A stretch of DNA of 35,502 nt from contig JABURP010000043.1 of the NCBI GenBank assembly GCA_014762645.1, positions 1 through 35,502 of the forward strand, in the 5' to 3' direction. The position numbers and the translations under genes were made by a program. Positions within the stretch are counted from its first letter, which is position 1, and every line of letters starts with the position of its first letter. The DNA comes from Crocinitomicaceae bacterium. GTDB lineage: Bacteria > Bacteroidota > Bacteroidia > Flavobacteriales_D > Crocinitomicaceae. The notes under the pieces are model-generated. The model was given only the letters and a program-made list of their open reading frames with translations, did no database searches and had not been told where the DNA came from. Below, piece by piece: positions 24,501 through 32,700 of the stretch.

Positions 24501-25006
24501 GACGCTAACTCTTTGAGTAATTGTTCTCGTTCTTGATCAAACTCTTGCTGCAGTTTTTGCTTTTCAGCCCTTTCTGCTCCTACTTTCGGGATGAAGGATT
24601 TGTCAAATGCACCGGGTAAATTGATATCTTCTTGACTATAAGCTTTGGCAAACCATTTTAAAAAATCATAGGTATAACGAATAGCCGTCTCCGCATCATT
24701 CTTGTTGAATTTTTTATCTGAATAATGTACCGCATTGTTACCTGCCTTGCGCACATAGTGCATAGCGGTTTCCATATCTGCCGGAATAATGGCCCTGATT
24801 TCTTCTTGCTTCATCAGGTTGAGCAGTTCCGTATTGTATGGGAGGCTGATGTACTCTACTTCATAAATGGTGTGAATGCACTCTTCAATACACATCCTAC
24901 AATACGTAGCCGTTGACTGCGGCTCACTGTATACTCGTTGCTCTGCAAGCTTCATTTTGCTGAACAAGGAGGACCATTCGGTATGTAGGAAGGAGAAGTT
25001 GGACAT
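21560..25006 (-). CDS. hsdR: Type I restriction endonuclease subunit R (HsdR, EcoEI-like)
   Basis: This 1148-residue motor and nuclease subunit translocates DNA towards the complex and cleaves unmodified DNA. It has an N-terminal DUF4145 helical domain (about 1-125) and a Lys/Glu-rich coiled coil (145-205). The PD-(D/E)XK nuclease follows, with Asp266 (FVDYVLWDDNG) and Glu281-Ala-Lys283 (GLVEAKKT). The SF2 helicase has Walker A ATGSGKT (403-409), DEAH (502-505), GLTATPK, and the motif VI region MIGRGTRQCPD. The C-terminal EcoEI-type domain comes last. Domain order and length fit a complete type IB HsdR. It starts 6 nt after the accessory helicase gene, in the same transcript as hsdM and hsdS. 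Confidence 0.97.
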   Translation of the reverse strand: MSNFSFLHTEWSSLFSKMKLAEQRVYSEPQSTATYCRMCIEECIHTIYEVEYISLPYNTELLNLMKQEEIRAIIPADMETAMHYVRKAGNNAVHYSDKKFNKNDAETAIRYTYDFLKWFAKAYSQEDINLPGAFDKSFIPKVGAERAEKQKLQQEFDQEREQLLKELASLKAEQKATAEKAQKSEAAFKAFKEKETKAKTANKEKRLNRALPKEREYSEAETRVHLIDVDLKEAGWTSFVEGRDLERPVKGMPVTADNPNGNGFVDYVLWDDNGKPLGLVEAKKTAVSPEQGKHQASLYADCLEKEFDQRPIIFYSNGYTTNIWDDTFYAAPRRVYGFYSKDELRWLIQQRGSRQDVRLTKPKNEIVNRPYQHEAIQRIMEDLVVDGKDGLRGNKRKMLVVMATGSGKTRTAAALVDLLFKNSWVKRVLFLADRTPLVRQAKRSFNDNLSSLTSVNLVEEKEDAEARVVFSTYQTMINKIDKVKDEKGRYFGVGHFDLIILDEAHRSIYNKYQAIFEYFDAIQVGLTATPKSAIDHNTYEIFDCENDDPTFFYPLEEAVPKYLVPYKNIDVKTKFIREGIKYAELSEVDKKKYEETFKDKATGLFPEEIHSSAMNKKLFNSDTVDKVLDALMQNGLKIEGGDKLGRTIIFAVNQDHAEFIVERFEKRYPEQPSGFIKTVHNKVSHAQSIIDAFCDEHRELLPQIAVSVDMMDTGIDAHRVLNLVFFKVVRSYAKFWQMIGRGTRQCPDVYGPGRPKELFLIFDVCQNFDFFDEHEKGYEGHAIKPLSQQLFDSRLQLSKLLVESGLNDNIILAQEIRDILHGAIVNLDMERFQVKMAREYVDQFKERSKWNDLSTSDIHIIEEHLSKLPPPFQSEEKQRRFNLLMTKLQIASLLELDSKKGYQDRLLTIANILSKKYTIPQVVQNKKLIEQMKNPDFYKQLSQRKMEQIRNDIGQLMKFIEAESSEPVYTNIEDSEVEITVNEPTFIPPTGGIYRERVEKFIREHKDQLIIHKLFANEPITEQELEQLEKILFDGEDRGTRDDFKAEYGDQPLGAFVRSIIGLDVQAANEAFSKFIQSGELSADQMTFIQQIIDFLTQNGTIDPKLLFKSPFDEQHDGGLLGVFKGEDAKAQLVIEIVKRINENAEVG

Positions 25007-25012
25007 AAGTAG

Positions 25013-28000
25013 TTAACACAATATAGTCATTTTGGCTCCAAACTTAGCGGCTTGACTCCATGTAGAATTCAGTAAATATAGCAGTTGAATCGCTCTGGTA
25101 TCCGAGATATTATCTTTATTGATTTTGGTAGAAAAAAGATCTTTATTTAATGCTTGTCCAACCATTATTATGAGTTCTTTAGAAGTATTAGGGTCTCTCA
25201 AGAGTTCATCAATTTCAGTCCAAATTGCAGTGCTGTTTTTTGTGGTCCCATGGATATTATTTGCATCACCAATGTCTTGTATGCTCCATTTACTGTCCCA
25301 GTTTGAAATATTTTTTTCAGGTTTCTTGTCATAAAAAGGTGAGAAAAAACCTAAATTTTTGATGGCTTGTGAACAAACTACATGAAATGTTGAAGCGGAA
25401 ACTTGACGTGGTTGGTGAGCCGCTTTTGCGTGTATTAAACATATCTTTTTTGTTGATTTGTTAATACCAATAAAGTCAGCAATTTCAGCTCCATTGTCAT
25501 CACATACAAAATAGTCATATTGATCCAGAATAGGATTTAGAATAGCATCTCCCAACCCTTTACGAGTGATTTTTCCGAATAAAGAATTGGGATGCCAATT
25601 ATTACCATCAGTTATCAAGGTCTCACTTCCTTTTTCGGAAGTGCACGTGTATAAAGTGTCAGTTTTTGTTATCGTTGTTAAAATATTTAAATATTGACTT
25701 GATTTTCTCCTTGGCTTAATCCAAGCCCCATGAGCGTAAATAATATTTTGACTAGTTGGTACAATTCTGAATCTTTGAAGCTTGTTAATCGTACCTAATA
25801 ATGAGTCTGTCTTCTTTCCATCCTTGATATAATCAAAACTTTGTTCAAATTCTTTGCACGACAGTTTGTATGCACCTTCTTCATACTGTATCTTAATTTC
25901 ATATTCTCTTTCTCCAATTCCCCATTTAAATTTGTTGTCTCTTATCGCAATGCAGAGCTCATTCAAATCTATTTTATTTAAACTAAAGCCACTTTTTGCT
26001 GGATCGAAATGTATGGTGGCTTTAACTTCTCCCAAAATTTCTTGAATATCAATTAGAATATTTCTTGGTTTGGTGTTTCCTGGCTCATCTACAAATTGAG
26101 CATATCTCAAAAAGAAATCAGATTTCATTTTTTCTTCAATATCATCTGAAATTTTCTTTATCCACTTGATGTAAGAATTGTGCGTGAATTTTGGAGCAAC
26201 TTCATCAGTTATTCTACCTCTGGTAAATCCAATATATCTTCGTTGAGTTTGATCTTGAGTAGATTCAATGTACCCAAGGGCATTGGACAATAGATATGCA
26301 TAATCAGTTAAATCTCCTGCAATATTGTTTAAATCAAACGCAGAAATTGTTCTCGTTCTAATACTGTAATCTCCGGTATCAGTATTTTTCAATGATATGG
26401 ATGAAAATCTTTTTGCTGTGTTAAGAAGAGCTTGGAGCTGCAATGGATTTACGAATCTGGTATTAAGTCTAATGGCTTCAAAGGAACTGTTATCTGAAGA
26501 ATAATAAAATACATGTTCCGAAAAAGTTCTTACATGCACAAATGCCAAGGAAAATTCTAAAAAAAGGTCATTTTTTAGGATCGGACTATTTTGAAATTTA
26601 ACGTAAACAATACATAATTCTTTCAACGAATAATGAGCAGCTAAAATTTTATTTTCTTTAATTTCATTTAATTCAAACTGTATTCCTTGAAAGGCTTTAT
26701 GCAAATTGAAATCAGATTTTTTTACTAAGAATTGACAACTGTGTTTAAAGGATAGTTTTGCAAGCAATTCATCTTTATCTAAAGTAGCCCAGTTCTTTAT
26801 TAGCTCTCGAAACTGTTTTTCATAGTAAACTGGAGTCTCAGGCAAATTATCAACATATCTTTCATAAATCCGATTTGGTGAAAATATTTCTTGTTGTTCA
26901 TCAGAAGATAAGTAATCTTCCCATGATTTGCTTGCTTCTGAATCTTTCCTCACAATTACGAAAGCGTCCTGCAATACAGACAAATCAGTGGTTCTAATTA
27001 TTCTGCCTATTTGTTGAATTAAAGACCTAGTATTTCCAAATTCATCATATATGATCAATGCGCAGCAATTTGGTTCGTCAATGCCCTCTACCAGTTTCCA
27101 CTGATGCACTAAAATTTCAATTGCACTCAAGTCTTCAGGAACATTTTTACTCAAATAGTCAATTTGGCTGTTAAAATTTTGGTGAATGCCCAGCACATCC
27201 TCTCCATCATTATTGAGCGTTGTTGCTACCTTACGGACTGTCTGTTCAGTTTCACACCTAATTATGAGCTTTGGGTGCTGAATGTTTTTTGACCGAAAAG
27301 CGCTCCTTTTCGACTTGAAGAAATCAATCCCCTTTTTTAGAAAATCTTGTTTGTTTGAATTAATAACTTTAAAACTGACATTTCGAATAATTTTATCTGA
27401 AAGTGCTGTTTCGTGCTTTAACCAAAAAGTTCTATCATTATCTCTTTCATCAATTACAAATGATTTTAGATCATTTCTATAAGGTGTAGCGGAAAAAAGA
27501 ACTGTAGGTTTAGATAAATTTCGCACCGCATTTCGCCAACTGATTGATGGCTCTCTATGTCCTTCATCAAATATTACAAGTTCGGCTAATTCTTTTATCT
27601 TGTCAAATTCTCTCTTTCTTCTTGGATCATTATAGATCTCATAAATTGAATGAATAGTTGTAACAAATACTACTTTATCTTCAGTTCCTAACTGAGCAAG
27701 GGCTGATTTAATTTTACTAGGATAAACATCAATTATTTTTCTTGTTAAAGTATTTGGATTCACATCTATAACTTGCCAAAATTTCCCTTTAAAATTTTTA
27801 ATCACTTGTTTTCTGAGCGCTTTGGATGGAACAATAACAAGTGTTGATTTAATGTTCTTTCTACTAAAGGCACAGACAGTCATAACACCTGTTTTACCTG
27901 TTCCTGTAGGCATTTTAACTAAGAAAACAGAATCCGTTGTACCTTGATTATACGCTTTATAATAGCTATAAATTTTATTGCAGGCTTCAACTTGATATCC

Positions 28001-28057
28001 AAATAATTTCTGAGAGAATTTATTGTAATGGGCCATATCATATAATACAGCACTCAT
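25013..28057 (-). CDS. SF2 helicase with nuclease-like C-terminal domain, embedded in the hsd operon
   Basis: This 1014-residue protein is not HsdR. The N-terminal SF2 helicase core has GYQVEAC (20-26), Walker A PTGTGKTG (50-57), motif II DEGH (164-167, in place of DEAH), SAT (189-191), motif V VEGIDEPNC (323-331) and QQIGRIIR (348-355). A long middle region (about 400-830) is unrecognised and contains RRYIGFTRGRI. Near the C-terminus, IADFIGI (Asp861), then LIHAKA (His876-Ala-Lys878) and VVCSQAIKNL (Gln897), look like a PD-(D/E)XK-type fold with His in place of the acidic residue. The ATG overlaps the stop codon of the membrane-protein gene by 4 bp, and hsdR follows after 6 nt. I infer an ATP-driven anti-phage effector or sensor working with the membrane protein. 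Confidence 0.93.
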   Translation of the reverse strand: MSAVLYDMAHYNKFSQKLFGYQVEACNKIYSYYKAYNQGTTDSVFLVKMPTGTGKTGVMTVCAFSRKNIKSTLVIVPSKALRKQVIKNFKGKFWQVIDVNPNTLTRKIIDVYPSKIKSALAQLGTEDKVVFVTTIHSIYEIYNDPRRKREFDKIKELAELVIFDEGHREPSISWRNAVRNLSKPTVLFSATPYRNDLKSFVIDERDNDRTFWLKHETALSDKIIRNVSFKVINSNKQDFLKKGIDFFKSKRSAFRSKNIQHPKLIIRCETEQTVRKVATTLNNDGEDVLGIHQNFNSQIDYLSKNVPEDLSAIEILVHQWKLVEGIDEPNCCALIIYDEFGNTRSLIQQIGRIIRTTDLSVLQDAFVIVRKDSEASKSWEDYLSSDEQQEIFSPNRIYERYVDNLPETPVYYEKQFRELIKNWATLDKDELLAKLSFKHSCQFLVKKSDFNLHKAFQGIQFELNEIKENKILAAHYSLKELCIVYVKFQNSPILKNDLFLEFSLAFVHVRTFSEHVFYYSSDNSSFEAIRLNTRFVNPLQLQALLNTAKRFSSISLKNTDTGDYSIRTRTISAFDLNNIAGDLTDYAYLLSNALGYIESTQDQTQRRYIGFTRGRITDEVAPKFTHNSYIKWIKKISDDIEEKMKSDFFLRYAQFVDEPGNTKPRNILIDIQEILGEVKATIHFDPAKSGFSLNKIDLNELCIAIRDNKFKWGIGEREYEIKIQYEEGAYKLSCKEFEQSFDYIKDGKKTDSLLGTINKLQRFRIVPTSQNIIYAHGAWIKPRRKSSQYLNILTTITKTDTLYTCTSEKGSETLITDGNNWHPNSLFGKITRKGLGDAILNPILDQYDYFVCDDNGAEIADFIGINKSTKKICLIHAKAAHQPRQVSASTFHVVCSQAIKNLGFFSPFYDKKPEKNISNWDSKWSIQDIGDANNIHGTTKNSTAIWTEIDELLRDPNTSKELIIMVGQALNKDLFSTKINKDNISDTRAIQLLYLLNSTWSQAAKFGAKMTILC

Positions 28058-28593
28058 TTTTTATCGTTTTTTAAATCATTGATTTTCTGAATAAGCTCAA
28101 CTCTTCTCCGTTTCAATCTCTTCAACTCTTCCCAAATATGAATGTGTTTTCTTCGGAGATAATTAATTACACTTGATTTAATGCTTTCTGTAAATTTTCC
28201 AATACTACCATATAAAATATAAGCTGTAAATCCATACAGTAGCAGTGCCGCAGAATTGATATTAAGTTGATTTCCAAGATTGAATTTCCAATCGTAATAG
28301 CACAGGTAGAATATATTTCCGCATATAAACATTAATCCAACTAAAATTCGTGCACCCAAAAAAAACTTCTTTTCTCTTCCTTCAAGTTTTTCACGTTGTG
28401 GTTCAAGTTCATTTATTTGAGAATTCACTTCCTCAAGTTCTTTTTCCAAATCCGCTAAAGGATCTATCTCAGGTTCTTCTATCTCATCTTTCTTCTTGTA
28501 TTCTGAGTATAGGATCCCAACCGTAATTATGATTAATAGAATCGCAACAACGATAATGATAAAGTTTACAATATCTCGCGACTTTTTACTCAC
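28054..28593 (-). CDS. Three-TM coiled-coil membrane protein between hsdS and the helicase
   Basis: This 179-residue protein starts with GTG (28591-28593), overlapping the hsdS stop codon by 4 bp, and its own stop overlaps the helicase start by 4 bp. TM1 is at about 10-29. A Glu/Lys-rich coiled coil follows at 37-75 (DPLADLEKELEEVNSQINELEPQREKL), then TM2 (77-99), TM3 (112-131) and a strongly basic C-terminal helix (148-176). The double overlap implies tight stoichiometric co-expression. The basic C-terminal helix could bind nucleic acid or the helicase. A membrane-associated effector or anchor for the helicase is the most natural guess. No family was recognised. Confidence 0.88.
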   Translation of the reverse strand: MSKKSRDIVNFIIIVVAILLIIITVGILYSEYKKKDEIEEPEIDPLADLEKELEEVNSQINELEPQREKLEGREKKFFLGARILVGLMFICGNIFYLCYYDWKFNLGNQLNINSAALLLYGFTAYILYGSIGKFTESIKSSVINYLRRKHIHIWEELKRLKRRRVELIQKINDLKNDKK

Positions 28594-29771
28594 ACCAACT
28601 CCCCCTTAAACGCCCTTTGCAAAAGGCTATTAAACAATTCTTCTGCTTTATTTAAACTGGCTTGTGCCTGTCCTTTTTGTGCTTCAATGGCTTGTAATCT
28701 TTCTGCAAATTGATTTTGGAGCTCTAAAGGAGGCAAAGGAACTTTTATTCCTTTCATAATACCTACATTAACGATATCCATTGTTCCTCCTCTGGATTGA
28801 TTTTTCATTTGAACTGCAACACCAGAACTCTGCAGTAGTTTTTTTAAAAAATCAGGGCGTATTATTTCTTTATTTGGGGATATTTTCATCAACCGTGGAT
28901 TAATTATCCCGGGCTCAAATCTTTCTGGTACTACTGAAATTTTACCATACGTACCGACAAGAGAAATTAAAATATCACCTGATCCGATTTTACAAGATTC
29001 AAGCTCCTCAAATTTTTTCTGATCAATATAGTAATCACCATATTGCAGATCATCTCTTATTACCTGTTCTTGACCGTAAATTTTATAACCTGACTCAACG
29101 TAAAATTCTTTTTTCAATGAAGAACCAAAAGGACCAGCTTTAATACCATGTTTTTCCTTCACTGCCAAGTCTTCAATCTTATATACCTTCCATCCTTTCG
29201 GATTAATCCAAGTATCCCCAAACATATCCAAAAACAAACTCTGCGTGAGCTCATCATATTTATCAATGAGTGCTTTTGTTTTTTGGCGGTAAGCATCTGC
29301 TGTATCTAAAATGGCGGCTATCTTTTTTTGTTGATTGAGTGGGGGAAGAGCAAACTCAAACCCTTCTAAATCATCTTTGTTAAATCCAGCTTGTGCGGCT
29401 CTACTTCCTACATTTAAAATGAAATTTTGAAAAGTGCTACCTCTTAGAAGATGAAGCAAATATTCTCTACTTATTTTAGAAGTATTCGGAATTGTCTTTA
29501 TTAATGCTACATTAAAAGCTCCAGATAATCCAGTACATATCTTCCCGACAGAAGCACCATATCTACCAATTAAAATATCCTTTTCCTGGCAAGTTTTTAA
29601 AGTTTTTTTTATTGGCACATATTCTACATTGTCCTTCTCTGGTTGGGTAAAATCTCTAATTTGCAACATCCGAATATATCCATCCTGAAAATCCTTTTTC
29701 CAAACACTTTTAGGTGGTTGAGTGCCTCCTTGAAAGTCACAAACATCAGTTATTTTAACTTGCTCTGTCAT
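28590..29771 (-). CDS. hsdS: Type I restriction-modification specificity subunit S
   Basis: This 393-residue subunit has the two-half organisation typical of HsdS. Target recognition domain 1 lies at about 1-140. A central conserved helix begins with LPPLNQQKKIAAILDTADAYRQ (about 142-165), where PPLxxQxxIAxxLD is the family signature. Target recognition domain 2 covers about 185-345. A second conserved helix, LPPLELQNQFAERLQAIE, runs into KAEELFNSLLQRAFKGEL, and the product ends at the expected length. HsdS chooses the two-part DNA target for both methylation and cleavage; the target sequence cannot be read from the protein. The ATG directly abuts the hsdM stop codon. Confidence 0.97.
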   Translation of the reverse strand: MTEQVKITDVCDFQGGTQPPKSVWKKDFQDGYIRMLQIRDFTQPEKDNVEYVPIKKTLKTCQEKDILIGRYGASVGKICTGLSGAFNVALIKTIPNTSKISREYLLHLLRGSTFQNFILNVGSRAAQAGFNKDDLEGFEFALPPLNQQKKIAAILDTADAYRQKTKALIDKYDELTQSLFLDMFGDTWINPKGWKVYKIEDLAVKEKHGIKAGPFGSSLKKEFYVESGYKIYGQEQVIRDDLQYGDYYIDQKKFEELESCKIGSGDILISLVGTYGKISVVPERFEPGIINPRLMKISPNKEIIRPDFLKKLLQSSGVAVQMKNQSRGGTMDIVNVGIMKGIKVPLPPLELQNQFAERLQAIEAQKGQAQASLNKAEELFNSLLQRAFKGELV

Positions 29772-31244
29772 TTAATCCAACATCTCTTTTAACATATCTA
29801 ACGCTTCTATTCTTTCCTTATCTATGTTTTCTATCTCTTTGATAATCTCTTTTGGAGCTGCATACTCAATTTCTTCGTATTCAATCTCCTTGTATCGGTT
29901 AATAGATAAATCCCAATCATTGGCTTTGATCTCTTCAAAAGGCACTAAAAAAGATTGATCGGTACGTTTTCTTTTATCCTCAGCTTTTAAATTGTGAAAG
30001 CGTTTGAGGATATCCGGGATGTCGTTTTCTTTTACTTCAGAACGTTTATCATCCAAGCTAAATCCATCTGCCTGCATGTCATAAAACCACACATTATCTG
30101 TTCCTCCGGCTCCTGTTTTGGTAAAGACCAACACTGCGGTACTCACCCCTGCATAAGGTTTGAATACACCAGATGGCATAGAGATCACCGCCTCCAGTTT
30201 ATTGCCTTCAACAATTTCTTGTCGTATGGTTTTGTGCGCCTTTGAGCTTCCAAATAAAACACCATCTGGTATAATTACAGCTGCGCGTCCTCCCATTTTA
30301 AGCATCCGCAACATTAACCCTAAAAAGAGTAATTCTGTCTTTTTAGTTTTTACCGTTTTCAGTAGTGATGATTCTACAGAGTCATAATCCAAACTTCCCT
30401 TAAAAGGAGGGTTGGCCATAATTAAGGTAAATTCTTCACGTATTTCATTTTTGTCAGATAATGCATCTACGCCTATCAATTTTGGATGATCAATACCATG
30501 CAATTGCAAGTTCATGGCTCCAATACGCAACATGGTGGAGTCAAACTCTATACCCGTAAACATATCATTATGAAAATGCTCTCTAAAGTCTTTGTCTTTG
30601 AACCAATCCTTTTTTTCGTGTCTTAAATATTCACTGGCCGCTACCAAGAAACCAGCCGTTCCTGATGATGGGTCACAAATGGTGTCCGTCTTTTTCGGTT
30701 CCATCATTTCCACCATCATTTTGATAATATGACGTGGTGTTCTGAACTGTCCATTTCTACCTGCCGTTGCAATTTTTGAAAGCAAATATTCGTACAAATC
30801 ACCTTTGGTATCACGGTCATCCATTTTGATTTTATCAATCATTTGAATCACCTGATCTAATAAACGAGGAGTTGGAATCATGAAACTCGCTCCTTTCATC
30901 TGCTCAGCAAATACGCCTCCTTTAGCACCAACGGCTTTCATGTGTTCAAAGACATTCAGTTCACCTTCTTTAATCGTAGCGAACAAATCAAAAATCACTT
31001 CAGGATCTTTGTTTTTAAAGTTTTGCCAGCGTAAATGTTGCTGGTCTTTGGTGTAAATAGGGTTATCAACTGATTCACCCAGTAGGTTAGCTTGTTTCTC
31101 TGCATTGGTCTCGCGCTCATCTAACCGCTTGATAAAGATGAGGTAAGTGAATTGCTCAATAACGGTAAGCGGGTTAGAAACGCCTCCTGTCCAAAATGAT
31201 TCCCAAATTTTGTCAACTTGTGATTTGAGTTCTCCTGTGATCAT
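29772..31244 (-). CDS. hsdM: Type I restriction-modification DNA methyltransferase subunit M
   Basis: This 490-residue N6-adenine methyltransferase protects host DNA at the sites selected by HsdS. It has an HsdM N-terminal helical domain (about 1-125; LTVIEQFTYLIFIKRLDE), then the catalytic domain. Its SAM-binding motif I is ICDPSSGTAGFL (about 189-200), and catalytic motif IV is NPPF (278-281, in IMANPPFKGSLDY). The length is normal for the family. It is the first gene of the operon, and its stop codon touches the hsdS start. The 134-bp region upstream carries the first copy of the 45-bp direct repeat. Confidence 0.98.
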   Translation of the reverse strand: MITGELKSQVDKIWESFWTGGVSNPLTVIEQFTYLIFIKRLDERETNAEKQANLLGESVDNPIYTKDQQHLRWQNFKNKDPEVIFDLFATIKEGELNVFEHMKAVGAKGGVFAEQMKGASFMIPTPRLLDQVIQMIDKIKMDDRDTKGDLYEYLLSKIATAGRNGQFRTPRHIIKMMVEMMEPKKTDTICDPSSGTAGFLVAASEYLRHEKKDWFKDKDFREHFHNDMFTGIEFDSTMLRIGAMNLQLHGIDHPKLIGVDALSDKNEIREEFTLIMANPPFKGSLDYDSVESSLLKTVKTKKTELLFLGLMLRMLKMGGRAAVIIPDGVLFGSSKAHKTIRQEIVEGNKLEAVISMPSGVFKPYAGVSTAVLVFTKTGAGGTDNVWFYDMQADGFSLDDKRSEVKENDIPDILKRFHNLKAEDKRKRTDQSFLVPFEEIKANDWDLSINRYKEIEYEEIEYAAPKEIIKEIENIDKERIEALDMLKEMLD

Positions 31245-31328
31245 GAATTTTTCTTTAAATATAGGTATTGAGCAACAGAAGGAACCTCCAATATAAAAAT
31301 CCCTCCTCTAAAAACCTGAGAATCACCA

Positions 31329-31373
31329 AAAATACCGTAATTCCCGCAATGGACCGTATTTTCTGCAATGGAG
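31329..31373 (-). repeat. 45-bp direct repeat, copy 1, upstream of hsdM
   Basis: This copy is identical over 45 bp to 34968-35012. It consists of two adjacent 19-mers, ACCGTAATTCCCGCAATGG (31334-31352) and ACCGTATTTTCTGCAATGG (31353-31371), which match at 16 of 19 positions. It begins 85 bp upstream of the hsdM ATG and 6 bp after the stop codon of the Ig-like lipoprotein gene (read in the minus direction). It is a candidate operator, with recombination scar as the alternative. Confidence 0.75.
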
Positions 31374-31378
31374 ATTGG

Positions 31379-32698
31379 TTATTGTCCGTTAACATAAAGC
31401 GAGAGGGTATCTGCTAACGTGCCAGATACACCCTGAGCGGCAAAGACAATGTATAAAGTAGAGTCCGGATACATGCCGGTAGAACCGTAATAACTTGTTG
31501 TTACTGATTCATTAGTGTCTGTGCTCAATGGTATCCCAGTAAAGGTTCCAAAACTTGTTTTAACGCCACCCAGCATTTGAAAAGCTTCTGCATTTACATT
31601 TAAGCCGGAAGAAACATTGCCGGTGACTTTATCAAAATATGCGTGGAGCGCAATTGCTTGACTTTGGCTTGTAGCTGAAGAATCAATGGACCAGGCTTCA
31701 GGAACCAGACTCATGGTTTCTGGTAAAGAGGCAGATGGTGTAAACGTAACGGTTTGGGAGTAGGCAGGGTTATTCAACTGTGCTGTTACCGAATGTGCTG
31801 TCACTTCCTGCGAAACAATTACATCTGTCGAAATTATACCTCCTGAAATAGGAAGACTGATGGTTGTTTGGTTGTTGCTGAACGTTCCCTTTGTGGTGGT
31901 AAATGTTATTTGGCTTGCATTGTGGTTGCTAACTTGTGCTTCAACATTAAATGTGCTTATGCCGTCAGCAAAAACAGTTCCGGTTGTTGTTACAGATAGA
32001 CTTAGTACGTTAGCAATATCTTCCTTATATAACCAGAAATTCGTTTGATGGGTATATAGATTATTGCCAACCGTAATCACCAATGGATAATACCCTTCAG
32101 ATTTTGTGCTATCCGTTTTAATAATACCGTTCCATATCCCATCCGCAGCATTAATTTCAATGTTTGCTGCAACAGGTCCATTCGCGTCATGAATGCTACC
32201 GCCATTAAACGTAAATGAAATGCTCCGTTCAGCAAATTCAGGGTTGAGATAAAGCTGGAAATTCATTTGTTCAGCTTGGTTAATACTGAGACTGGTGGCA
32301 GGGTATGTAGCTGAAATAACAGATGGTGGTGCAGGGTTAACTTTTACAATTTCTACAACATCTGAGATATCAGACCCCATAATACTTACAGTAATATACG
32401 CTTTACCAACATTTGAGTCAGGGGTGAAAATCTTTTTTAAAACTGTATCTGATGGGGTGAGCGCTACTTCAGTTTTACCATCAATTGTCCCTCCGGTTAT
32501 TTCGAATTTAACTTTGGTGGTAGGACTATAACTTTTTAAGTTTACTGTAATCTCAGCTGTGCTATTTAGGTTCAGGTTCAAACTGTCCTCAGACGTAGAA
32601 ATTTGTATAAAATCCTGATCTACCCGCTCAGGTTCTTTTTGACATGTTGCTATTGTTAAACCCAATAAAACCCAAATGGCTATTTTAAATGCTTTCAT
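31379..32698 (-). CDS. Ig-like repeat lipoprotein
   Basis: This 439-residue lipoprotein has an SPII signal ending IATC (Cys19). The mature part appears to be three or four Ig-like beta-sandwich domains resembling invasin/bacterial Ig (Big_1-type) repeats. Examples are NSTAEITVNLKSYSPTTKVKFEITGGTI, MNFQLYLNPEFAERSISFTFNGGSI, and ISTFNVEAQVSNHNASQITFTTTKGTF. These proteins usually sit on the cell surface and act as structural or adhesive stalks. It starts 2 nt after the stop codon of the upstream OM protein gene, so it is the second gene of a two-gene operon. No catalytic motif is visible. Confidence 0.85.
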   Translation of the reverse strand: MKAFKIAIWVLLGLTIATCQKEPERVDQDFIQISTSEDSLNLNLNSTAEITVNLKSYSPTTKVKFEITGGTIDGKTEVALTPSDTVLKKIFTPDSNVGKAYITVSIMGSDISDVVEIVKVNPAPPSVISATYPATSLSINQAEQMNFQLYLNPEFAERSISFTFNGGSIHDANGPVAANIEINAADGIWNGIIKTDSTKSEGYYPLVITVGNNLYTHQTNFWLYKEDIANVLSLSVTTTGTVFADGISTFNVEAQVSNHNASQITFTTTKGTFSNNQTTISLPISGGIISTDVIVSQEVTAHSVTAQLNNPAYSQTVTFTPSASLPETMSLVPEAWSIDSSATSQSQAIALHAYFDKVTGNVSSGLNVNAEAFQMLGGVKTSFGTFTGIPLSTDTNESVTTSYYGSTGMYPDSTLYIVFAAQGVSGTLADTLSLYVNGQ

Positions 32699-32700
32699 AT

